A stretch of 64,000 bases of DNA from Cololabis saira (lineage: Eukaryota > Chordata > Actinopteri > Beloniformes > Belonidae). The position numbers and the translations under genes were made by a program. Location of the stretch: the NCBI RefSeq assembly GCF_033807715.1, contig NC_084599.1:13827125-13891124 (forward strand), in the 5' to 3' direction. The notes below the pieces were generated by a model that saw only the letters and a program-made list of their open reading frames with translations, had not been told where the DNA came from and made no database searches. Of this stretch, positions 22,312-31,600 are shown piece by piece (the stretch's first letter is position 1; each line of letters begins with the position of its first letter).

Positions 22312-25300
22312 CTGGCAGACATCAAGAAGGAAGCACTTAATTTGTATATCTGAGTGACTTGGCATGTCTTTGCTGTGCTATCATGTGGGATTACACTGGA
22401 AGAAATTCAAATGTTTTCCCATAACTACTGTGTGCCATTACCCACGTGCATGTGCATGTGCATGTGCATGTGTGTGTGATTGCAGTGCTCAAATTATCCT
22501 GGCTTCGTGGGCCCAAATCACTCTGGGAAACATTAAGGGCAGAGATTATAATCTCTTCCTGGAACATTAACCTTCTTTTACTGTAATTCACATGAGTGAG
22601 CAGTGAATAAGATCACACAGACGCATACAAGCAGTTTTCTTCTCAGAAAAAAGAAATAAATAAAAAAAATGGACTTTGCTGTGACCAATTGGAGAGGAAA
22701 TGACAACATTAGTGCTTAATCTGCAGATGCAGGCAGACAGTAGAAGTACTAATGTGCTACTGCGATGCAGAAGAAACAATGTATTAATCATTTTAATTTC
22801 AGTTTTATTTATTTTTTTGCGCTTCTCTTTTGTTCAGACCAGAGCTCGTGTACTTTCATATTTTTAGAACGTAATTATTTTTCCTTCTTGTCAAATGTTA
22901 GGCGATAAGATTGGGACTGAAACAAGACGGAAAAGGGGGAAAGTACTACAAGCTCAACCAAAGTGGACAGATAATTTGAATACGTTTACGTGCAGTTTAC
23001 TAATGTGCAATCCAAAATCTTGGAGGGACGCTTTGACTTCCTGGAGGTTGCCTGGCAACCACTAGACTTGTAAGTGCAAATACTGGAGTGGTAGCAATCT
23101 TCTCATCCAACTCTATTAAAAGAGAGATTAGACTATTTTCCAAAAAATATGTTAATATAAATAACTGTTTGCTTAAAAACCAAAACGCAACAGTTTGCTC
23201 TCCACTGAGTCAGACTGAACGGGATGACTCATCGTGAAGGATGAAGGGAGGCATTGTGGGGCGGGGGTGGGGGCGGGGGGGAATTACATGTTCCATCTTG
23301 CTAAACGTCTTCCAATTGTGCACATTTGGTTATTTGCGCAACGTTTTGTTGCTGATGATCCCATTGTCGGAACATGTTTATATTGTGGTATTCTGCATGT
23401 AGGTGGAAAGACAGTTAGAATGGAACAATGAAAATATACGGCAGAGATGACTCAGCTCCCTGTACTGCCAGGTGCACTGGTGGGTAATTATGCTCGGGTG
23501 TATTTCAACTCCAAACACACAAACTCCTACCAGGGCCATTGTCATCGACCCACGACAGATCATCCGAGCTGATCTCGGCGAGGCTCGGTGTCGGGCTGAA
23601 GTCTTCAGAGTCGGACTCTGGGTCCTGAACTCTGACTCTTCTGCTTTGTCTGTGGGGGGCTGCCACTGGTGAGGGGCCTGAGCCAGAAAAGAAAATATGG
23701 TTTTAGGGATTTATTATCCTGTGAATGCCGGAGCCGGAGAAGAAGAGGCCTGTACCAGATGTGTGTGCTGACAGCAAAGGTGTTTGTTCACGTCCTCGGA
23801 TAATGAGACTCCTCACCTCATCCTTCAGTTCTGACACTGTTGATCTGTAGTAAGAGATTGACACGATGTGATAGAAGATCTTTCTTTTGTTTGAAATACA
23901 TGCACACAGATGCTCGTGCATATACCTGATCTGGCGGACCTCTTGCTGAGTGTGAGAAAAGTCGGAGACCGTCTTTATCAGATCAGTGCTGTGAACTCTG
24001 TAGCTGTCTGTCAGCTGCTCCAATGTCTGAGCGAAACACACAAAAGAAAGAATGAAGGATTAGAAAGAATGGAGGCAACAAAACCACAAAAAACCCCATC
24101 ATAATGCAAATATACCTTGCAGCTGCGTTCATACTGTCTCCTGGTCTCTCTGCCTTCTGCCTGTTGGACAAAAATATCCTCCTCCTGCCTCCCTTTCAAA
24201 AGGGAGAAGACAGATGTTATGAGTGAGGTTGCTCTTGCTTTACAAGTCAGACATGTGCAAAGACATGTACAGTCCTGCTGAGTTAATACAGCAGCCCCAG
24301 AAGTGTTCGTCAGTGACTCACTTAACCGCGTTTTCAATTGATCCAACTCTCTCCGCAGGTGTTCCAGCTCCTCTCTGCGAAGCTTTGAGCTGAAACTGAA
24401 GAAACGGACACAAAAATTGTGAAACTGCTGGCATGGCTGTCCAGGAGTGAGATCTTTTTAAATGCTGTATGGAGGCGTAATTATTTTTGCGTCACTCCTG
24501 AGCCGAGCCCATAATTAGTTGCGTCTACTCCAGCAAGTAACGCACCTCTCCTCCAGGTTGCCCGGCGATGTTCCTCGGGTGATTTGCTCCCGCAGGCGGC
24601 TGAGCTCATGTTCGACCTGTCTCCTCCACTGCTCCATCCTTCTCTCCAAACCTGGACTCTGTCCCCTCCTCAGGTCCTCTCTCTCTCTTTCTCTGCCTTT
24701 CATCTCTTCCTGCAACAATCGAACCTCCTCTGGAGGAGAAGAATGATATTATGTCCACAAAATTGTCTCTCCATAGAAGCCCTGATGGAGCAGTCTTAAC
24801 AAACATTTAAAGGTGGATGAATCCCCACTGATGGGAGTATTTTTCTTCCTCACACAGTAAAGGAGTGATGGAGAGAAAAGAAAGCTTAATCTTTATGCAA
24901 GTGTAGGATTTTGAGAGTCAACTTTAATGTTTACAGTTACTCATTTTAAAAGTGGTGTACAAATGAGGCAGAATGAGATTAATAAATTAAAATAACATCA
25001 ATACAAATAAACAAAACGATAGAATAATAAATGAATGAATATTTGTAGTACTCATTTTTAGCAAATGCTTTACTAACTGGAACCAGGTTTTTATTCTGAG
25101 ATTGTGCTTGAAACACTAGAGTTATGAGTCCTGGCTCTTAAGAAAAAGAATAACTGTGCCATCTGCTATATTGTCTATTTGCTATGTGCATCTTTGTGAA
25201 ACAAAACATTTAACATGATGTGTGATGCGCCAGTTTCAGCAGGCTATTTCTGCGTGTCGCTTATTTTCATTTGGCACCTTTTGACTTAGTTTGGATGTGC

Positions 25301-27840
25301 ATTTTCTTCAACAGTATCTGAAAATGGCTCCATTTCTCTAGTTGAAGATGAGAAAAATTAGAGCATGATGTAATAATAACGCCAAAAATCACGACAGACT
25401 CAGGTAAATAGTTGATGATTCAGCAGTAAGATACCTTGTAGAGTCTGAATATGTGATTGTTGACCTTGTTTCTCCCTTTCCAAGTCACGGAGCTTCTGTG
25501 CAAGGGACTCAATCGTCTTGCAGTTGGAAAAAAATAAATAAAAAAATTTGACAACACATTTTTAAATTTTGCCCCTCCTGTACCATAGCCGTTTGTTAAA
25601 CTGCACAGGGACATTGTTTGTTCTGTAAAATACACACACACCTGGTTCTGAATCTGGAGCTGTGACTGGATGGCAGCCAGGTCTGCCCACTGTACACCGA
25701 CGCCGAGAGACGGGGGAGGCTGTCGGTGAGGAGGTGCTCCAGGGAGAACAGAAAGATAATCCAAATCTGACTTCAGACCCATCTTCCTCACTGGAAACAA
25801 ACCTGGATCTTAAGAAGCACAGGTTCAATTAATTAAGTGACTTCGATCCCCTACCCCTCCACATGAGATCTGATCTACATTATGAAATAAGAGAGGAAGG
25901 AAGTCAAATCAGTATTTTATGAAAGGGTTATTCCTCTTTTTAGTCATACTCGCAGAAGGCAAAAAACGCTCACCCACCTCTGCCTACTTTGGAGAAATTC
26001 CCAGCCGAGGTCAATCTCGCCTGTATACAGATACAATCACTATTAAATTAAAATGATAAGGGTATTCCCAAACACGCTTTGTTACCAGTTACTCTGGTTT
26101 CATGGAGCATTGCTGCCATCTACAGATGGGAGTGTGTCTGTGTTCCCACAGATGAAAGTTCCCAAAACAGCAGCCATCCCATGTGAGCTACTACCTTGTA
26201 CCAATCAGTATCAAGGGTTGTGGGGAACGTGGGAACATAGAGCTGTGGGAACACAGAGCTGTGGAAAACATAGAGCTGTGGAAAACATAGAGCTGTGGAA
26301 AACATAGAGCTGTGGAAAACATAGAGCGGGGGTCCCAGAAGAAGAGCGGATTTGTCCTTACTGTGATATTAATGATATTGTAAATGAGTTCCATTTTGTA
26401 TTTTATTGTCCTCTGTATCATGAGTTGCGTCAGAAATTATTTGATAGGTGTAAGAATTTGGATTTGATGTGGGTAAGTGATGCTGAGAGGCTCAAATGGA
26501 TTTTAGATTATAAAGTATTTGCACTTGCTGACTATTTAGAGAAAGTGTGGGATAAACGAAGAAAAGTAACATACCGGTATATGTGAAAATATCCATTCTG
26601 GTTTTTATTGGGGAGAAAGAAATTAGGGCTGTTCGATTAATCGATTTTAAACCGTAATCGCGATTATGTAATTAGAACGATGTTAAAACGTGAAACTCGT
26701 TGTTTTTTGTTTTTTTTTGCACCTTGTCTGCACACATATGAATGATTGATACCATATTAATGATTGATGGAAATACCTCTCAATACCTGCGACAAGTGCC
26801 CCATGGGAGAGGCTCTTTAGTGTAGGAGGGGGCGTTGTAACATGCCACCGGGCATCCCTCAAGCCAGATGCGGTAGACCGGCTCGTGTTCCTTGCAAAAA
26901 ACTTGCAAATGTGAATAGCAAATGTAATGACTGACATTACACACCTCTACCTCCTTCATGGGTTGCATTATTATTTAGCATGCAAAGACCCAGTTTAGTT
27001 TAATTAGAAAATGTCTTGTTTTATTTAATTGGAAATATAACTTACTGTATGTTTGCAAGTGCTGATTTGATTTTTTCAGATAAAACTTTATATTTTATTA
27101 TATTTTTTAAAACTTTTTTTCAACTTATTTTACAGAGTTTTGCACTTTATTCATTCATTTTTGGTTTAATAAGAGCAAAGTTTGCACTTAAAGCCCAATG
27201 GGGCAAATGTTCAATAAAAAAAACAGCATATTTGAAATCATTTCTTTGCCTTTTGTCAATTCACAAAATAATCGTAATCGAAAATCGGATTTTGAGAGAA
27301 AAAAAAATCGAGATTTTATTTTTGGGCAAAATCAAACAGTAGTTAAGTATTTTTAATTTGATTTATTTATTTGGTTTTTCTGGTGTACATTGTGTAGCTC
27401 CCAATTAAGTGAGTGTGATATTGTATATTAATGATTTTCTGTTTCTTGTGTCTTATAATCCTGTAAGCCTTACAGGATTATAAGACACAAGAAACAGAAA
27501 ATCATTAATGGATGGGTCTTCGGACATGACACAAAAAATAAAACTCATTCATTCATTCATTCATTCACTCATTCATTCATTCATAGAGCTGTGGGAACAT
27601 AGAGCTGTGGAAAACAGAGCTGTGGGAACATAGAGCTGACCCCCTACAGATTGCCACCACTGACAGAGGGACAATGTGGACACACACACAACAAAGGAGC
27701 ACATTTAAACAACACATTTCCACCAGTACCTCCACGGTAAACACATAAGAGTCGTTTAAAGCAACACTACTCACCCTCATCTTTGCAACACTGCCATCTG
27801 CTCCTGACAGGATGGAGCTCAGCTGACTGTCCCAGTTCAT
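22193..27840 (-). CDS. ccdc163: Coiled-coil domain protein, probable CCDC163
   Basis: Eleven minus-strand coding exons give about 354 residues. Order from the start: MNWDSQLSSILSGADG..., a Pro-rich piece, a Gln/Glu/Arg/Leu-rich coiled-coil core (e.g. SLAQKLRDLEREK, RRMEQWRRQVEHELSRLREQ, LRREELEHLRRELDQLK), and a very acidic C-terminus (DPESDSEDFSP..., ending DLSFNDL). All exons have GT/AG borders and phases agree from exon 1 to exon 9 (23817-23844). The next join (23817 to 23677) is off by one base in the frame that best fits the acidic tail, so a small exon or alternative site is missing. The name rests mainly on position: in human, CCDC163 lies head-to-head with MMACHC, as here. Function is poorly known; the coils suggest a scaffold. 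An upstream noncoding exon is likely, since the first coding exon has an acceptor at 28005. Confidence 0.72.
22312..23530 (-). other. ccdc163 intron before the last exon
   Basis: 1.2 kb. It holds a (GTGCAT)n stretch at 22444-22478, an RFX-type X-box-like palindrome at 23046-23060 and a G-run cluster at 23258-23281. No exon is recognised. Confidence 0.7.
23046..23060. promoter_or_regulatory. X-box-like palindrome (possible RFX site)
   Basis: GGTTGCCTGGCAACC is a perfect 7+1+7 palindrome matching the RFX half-site GTTGCC/GGCAAC. It lies in an intron, so binding is only possible, not shown. Confidence 0.5.
23531..23677 (-). CDS. ccdc163: ccdc163 coding exon 10 (acidic)
   Basis: 147 nt; acceptor TCTGGCTCAG, donor GTAGGA. 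The chosen frame gives DPESDSEDFSPTPSLAEISS and leads in phase into the last exon. Another frame is also open but less protein-like. Confidence 0.7.
23817..23844 (-). CDS. ccdc163: ccdc163 coding exon 9
   Basis: A 28-nt micro-exon; acceptor TTACTACAG, donor GTGAGG; encodes STVSELKDE. It ends in phase 0, which does not match the entry phase of the next exon. Confidence 0.62.
23926..24026 (-). CDS. ccdc163: ccdc163 coding exon 8
   Basis: 101 nt; acceptor TTCGCTCAG, donor GTATAT. It encodes TLEQLTDSYRVHSTDLIKT and ends in phase 2. Confidence 0.8.
24116..24192 (-). CDS. ccdc163: ccdc163 coding exon 7
   Basis: 77 nt; acceptor TTTGAAAG, donor GTATAT. It encodes a Gln/Glu/Arg-rich segment and ends in phase 0. 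Confidence 0.78.
24322..24389 (-). CDS. ccdc163: ccdc163 coding exon 6
   Basis: 68 nt; acceptor GTTTCAG, donor GTGAGT. It encodes a coil (SSKLRREELEHLRRELDQLK). Confidence 0.82.
24546..24729 (-). CDS. ccdc163: ccdc163 coding exon 5
   Basis: 184 nt; acceptor CTCCTCCAG, donor GTGCGT. It encodes a highly charged Arg/Glu coil containing RRMEQWRRQVEHELSRLREQ. Confidence 0.82.
24730..25434 (-). other. ccdc163 intron between coding exons 4 and 5
   Basis: 0.7 kb of AT-rich DNA; no feature seen. Confidence 0.7.
25435..25516 (-). CDS. ccdc163: ccdc163 coding exon 4
   Basis: 82 nt; acceptor CTGCAAG, donor GTATCT. It encodes a coil with leucines at heptad spacing (TIESLAQKLRDLEREKQ). Confidence 0.8.
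25642..25790 (-). CDS. ccdc163: ccdc163 coding exon 3
   Basis: 149 nt; acceptor TTTCCAG, donor GTGTGT. It encodes a Pro-rich linker (PGAPPHRQPPPSLG) and the start of the coil (QSQLQIQNQ). Confidence 0.8.
25978..26020 (-). CDS. ccdc163: ccdc163 coding exon 2
   Basis: A 43-nt exon encoding ARLTSAGNFSKVGR; acceptor TATACAG, donor GTGGGT. In-phase 0, out-phase 1, which agrees with both neighbours. Confidence 0.72.
26630..27335. mobile_element. ATCGATT-rich interspersed repeat nested in the LINE 3' UTR
   Basis: It begins AGGGCTGTTCGATTAATCGA, a start common to fish hAT MITEs. It ends in a related but diverged ATCGTAATCGAAAATCGGA... stretch. The right terminus is not clear and no duplication was found. 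Confidence 0.5.
27427..27509. repeat. Perfect inverted repeat, 41-bp arms, 1-bp spacer
   Basis: 27427-27467 and 27469-27509 are exact reverse complements separated by a single C. The left arm begins ATTAATGATTTTCTG. Confidence 0.97.
27775..27840 (-). CDS. ccdc163: ccdc163 coding exon 1
   Basis: ATG at 27840; 22 codons; donor GTGAGT. The exon itself likely begins at 28004 (acceptor CTCCCTCAG), so 27841-28004 is 5' UTR. That stretch is open in frame but has no ATG. Confidence 0.75.
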
Positions 27841-28376
27841 GGCCGTGTCGAACTGGGATGTCAGGATCAAAACCAGATGTGAACCGGACCAGTGATCATT
27901 AACTGATGCTGGATCTTCACCGGGATTACACACCGGGATCAAACACCGGGGATCTAAAGCGTGTCTCTTGTCTGGCCGGTGAGGCAACAGTTTGATTTCT
28001 GACACTGAGGGAGATACAATTACAAAATTACATTACTCCTCGTGTAATGGATTTTCATAGTAAATGTGCATTTTGGCAGAAAATTATAACCCTCTGAAGT
28101 TCCCAGAAGCAGCTTTTTAAATGAAGCTGTTTGACGGTACATAAGCAGAAAAGATGCCCCACACCTTGCTTCAGTAATATTTAGCAGGAAAGATAGATAT
28201 ACTTTACCTTTACAGTGCTATGTAATTTGTATTTTTTACTATTCGTGAAAAAATACAATTTCCATGACAACTAAAATACTCCTGCTAGCAGTTCATGCTA
28301 CATAAAACCTGGCATCCACTTTTAAATCCAGGAGCTCAAAACAGCTCCGTGATTGCGTAAGACGTAAACAGGAGGG

Positions 28377-28393
28377 CTGCCGGGGATCGTAGT
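28377..28393 (-). promoter_or_regulatory. Second ZNF143/THAP11-like element, facing ccdc163
   Basis: ACTACGATCCCCGGCAG on the minus strand. It has one or two changes from the core motif. Confidence 0.45.
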
Positions 28394-28557
28394 CCTTCAG
28401 TTGTCCTACTAGTCTGAAGCCGCTAGTTAAAACATACAGCCCGGAACACACACCCGCCAAATAAAATCTGTTGCGGATTTTTATTAAGTTTGCACTTCAC
28501 AAATGAATGTGGAAATGACGAGAAACGTCAACTCGTCCAGACTTTGACTCACCAAAG

Positions 28558-28576
28558 ACTACAACTCCCACAATCC
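28558..28576 (+). promoter_or_regulatory. ZNF143/THAP11-type element upstream of mmachc
   Basis: ACTACAACTCCCACAATCC lies 26 bp before the mmachc start codon. It matches the core ACTACAAYTCCCA of the ZNF143 (SBS2) motif. Confidence 0.65.
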
Positions 28577-28601
28577 AAAGCTGCTTGTTTAACATTAAAC
28601 G

Positions 28602-28691
28602 ATGGCGGCCTCCACTGTCAATGTGGAGACTGTAATAGGACTATTAAACAGCTCACTGAAATCACAAGGATTTGAAGCGTACCCTCTTAAG
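28602..28691 (+). CDS. mmachc: mmachc coding exon 1
   Basis: 30 codons ending GFEAYPLK; donor GTATTG. Confidence 0.93.
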
Positions 28692-31600
28692 GTATTGTAA
28701 TATTAATTTCTTTCTTTTTTTTCTTTTCGGGTGTACCTTGAGCCTTGCAGGTTTTATCTGATACTTTTTCCCACTGTGATCGCAGGTTGGTTGGTACAAC
28801 GCAGTTCTCCCTCCCTCCCTCCGCCTGTCTTATCCAGATGACACCTTGGCTGTGGTGGTGCTCAGCACTCCTGCTATGTTTGAACAAGCTTTCCTGCCCT
28901 TCTTGGAGCAGAAGAGCTGCCACAGTCTGTCTGACCCCATAGATCAATGTGTCAGACACCACATCAGCTCTGCTGCTTCACAGGTGAGGTCAGGAGTGTG
29001 TGCTGGAGAGACTGGGACTGAAGAGATAAGGTTGTTGAGCTGGCTGGACTCTCACTATTTTGCTTCACTTTGTTCTAGAGATTCACAATATCAGAGAGTG
29101 GGTTGTTGATGCTGTTTTCTTGGTTTGTTTATTTACAAATTGTCCCACCAACTGCCCCAATGTGTGATTTAGTTTTGCTGATCAATGCAATTGAATCGAA
29201 TTTGCTCCAGCAGAATTGGAAGAAACCGATAGGCTATAGATAATATTCAACACATGTATGTTCAACACAATATTGATTGTTTGATTGATTGAAATCTTTA
29301 TTTTGAGCACACAGGAAAAAAAAAAAAAAACAATTTCACAAAACAAGAAAAGAATACAAATAAACAGTCATTAAACAAAATCAAAGGGAAATAAACCTTC
29401 ATGCCCGAAAAGGAGTAGGAGGAAGTAAAAAACGTATTGGGTCCTACCCCTTGTTTCTATTTCAATTTTGCTTGAAAATAAAAATAAGAAAAATGAAACG
29501 GCAAGCTTTACTTTATCAAAAAATTATAGTTGTTATTACCAAAGCAATTATAAATTAAAGCTGCAAGCAGCGATGAACGGGCCCTCGCACTCACGGCCAC
29601 CGCCCCCCATAAGCATATCAGAAATGACACCACCCACGACTTCCTATGTCAAACCATTCAAAAGTTATAGCAGAAAATACGGACAACCAATCACAAGAAT
29701 GGGCGGTGCTAATTCAGGCCAATGAAGGTCAAGGACTCCATACAGAATCTGATGACACAACCCACGACTCTCTATGTTAAAAGATTCAAAAGTTATAGTA
29801 TAAAATCGGGACAACCAATCAGAAGAAGGGGCGGGGCTAATTCAGGCCAAAGAAGGTCAAGGACTCAATACAGCGTCCAATGACACAACCCACGACTCTC
29901 TATGTCAAACCATTCAAAAGTTATGACAGAAAATAGGGAGAACCAATCAGAAGAAGGGGCGTGGCTAATTCAGGCCAATGAAGCTCAAGGACTCAATACC
30001 GATTCAGGTGACATCACCCACGACTCTATGTCAAAACATTCAAAAATTATAGCAGGAAATATGGACAACCAATCAGAAGAAGGGGCGGAGCTAATTTTCA
30101 CCAATTATGGTCAAGGACTCAATACCGAGTCCCACACCACCCACAACTCTTTATGTCAAACCATTCAAAAGTTATGGCAGAGAATAGTATTCTAGGGGGC
30201 GCTGTTGAGCCGTTAGGCCACGCCCATTAATGCAAACCATGAAATATCAAATGTATCGCCAGGCCTGGCTTGCATGCAAAATTTGGTGACTATCAAATAT
30301 GGACCAATCAGATGAAGGGGGGGCGCACCTTTTGGCGTCTAGCGTCGCCACGGTAACACTTTTGAAAGAGAAAAGTAATGCGTGTTGTCACAGGATGGAG
30401 ACGCACATTTTGATGTATAACACAACTGGGTGCACATTACGGTTCAGGCCGTATTAATTGCCAAAGGAATGGCATAAATTGCGCCAAAATTACACAATTA
30501 ATTCAAAATGGCCGACTTCCTGTTCGGTTTCGGCCATGGCTCCAAAAGACTTTTCTTTAAGTTGTCCCATGATACAGGTGTGTAGCGATTTTCGTGCATG
30601 TACGTCAAACCGTATTGTGGGGCTTGAGGCACAAAGTTTTCCGGGGGGCGCTGTTGAGCCATTTTGCCACGCCCATTAATGCAAACCATGAAATATCAAA
30701 TTTATCGCCAGGCCTGACTTGCGTGTCAAATTTGGTGCCTTTTGGGGAACTATCAAATATGGACCAATCAGATGAAGGGAGGCGCGCCTTATGGCGTTTA
30801 GCGTCGCCACGGTAACACTTTTGAAAGAGAAAAGTAATGCGCATAGTCGCAGGATGGAGACGCACATTTTGATGTATAACACATCTGGGTTCACGATACG
30901 GTTGGGGCCGTATTAATTCTCGAAGGAATGGCATATATTGCTCCAAAATTACGCGATTAATTCAGAATGTTCAAAATGGCCGACTTCCTGTTCGGTTTCG
31001 GCCATGGCGCCAAGAGACTTTTCTTTAAGTAGCGACATGATACAGATGTGTACCGATTTTCGTTCATGTACGTCAAACCGTATTGTGGGGCTTGAGGCGC
31101 AAAGTTTTTTCTGTCTGAACCAATCAGATGAAGGGTGGGCGCGCTTTTTGGCGTCTAGCGTCGCCAAGGTAACGCTTTTGAAAGAGAAAAGTAATGCGTG
31201 GTGTCGGAGGATGGAGACGCACATTTTGATGTATAACACACCTGGGGGCACGTTACGGTTCGGGCCGTATTAACTGCCGAAGGAATGGCATAAATTGCGC
31301 CAAAATTACACAATTAATTCAAAATGGCCGACTTCCTGTTCGGTTTCAGGCATGACCCCAAGAGACTTTTCTTTAAGTTGTGCCATGATACAGGTGTGTA
31401 GCGATTTTCGTGCATGTACGTCAAACCGTATCGTGGGGCTTGAGGCACAAAGTTTTCAAGGGGGCGCTGTTGAGCCATTTTGCCACACCCATGAATGCAA
31501 ACCAAAAAATATCAAATTTTTCGCCAGGCCTGGCTTGCATGCAAAATTTGATGACTTTTTGGGCACGTTTAGGGGGGCAAAAAGGCCTTCCTTTTGTCAG

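Larger units (their letters stand above)
26328..27581 (+). mobile_element. 5'-truncated non-LTR retrotransposon with (ATTC)n tail
   Basis: It carries the last 80-odd codons of an ORF2-type protein (26329-26586) with the C-terminal motif ICPYC...E.HFVFYCPLY and a stop, then a 3' UTR and a (CATT)n tail from 27547. The flanks carry the same 8 bases CATAGAGC (26320-26327 and 27582-27589), i.e. a target-site duplication. The clade (L2-like) is inferred from the motif and tail. The 3' UTR holds a nested repeat and a perfect hairpin. Confidence 0.85.
26232..27640. repeat. 17-bp minisatellite, interrupted
   Basis: About six copies of a unit near AACATAGAGCTGTGGAA at 26232-26327, and about three more at 27582-27640. 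The array is split by the LINE at 26328-27581. Confidence 0.93.
26021..27774 (-). other. ccdc163 intron between coding exons 1 and 2
   Basis: A 1.75-kb intron consisting largely of a minisatellite split by a truncated LINE with a nested repeat, listed separately. Confidence 0.8.
28320..28601. promoter_or_regulatory. Bidirectional promoter of ccdc163 and mmachc
   Basis: About 600 bp separate the mmachc start (28602) from the first ccdc163 splice acceptor (28005). The stretch 28320-28601 is the GC-richer part. It contains ACTACAACTCCCACAATCC (28558-28576, plus strand) and ACTACGATCCCCGGCAG (28377-28393, minus strand), which resemble the ZNF143/THAP11 element ACTACAATTCCC. In human, ZNF143, THAP11 and HCFC1 control MMACHC transcription. 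Confidence 0.7.

Noticed and set aside
27841..28004. N-terminal extension of ccdc163 (open frame upstream of the ATG)
   Set aside because: Open but starts with GTG at a splice acceptor and has no in-frame ATG; treated as 5' UTR.
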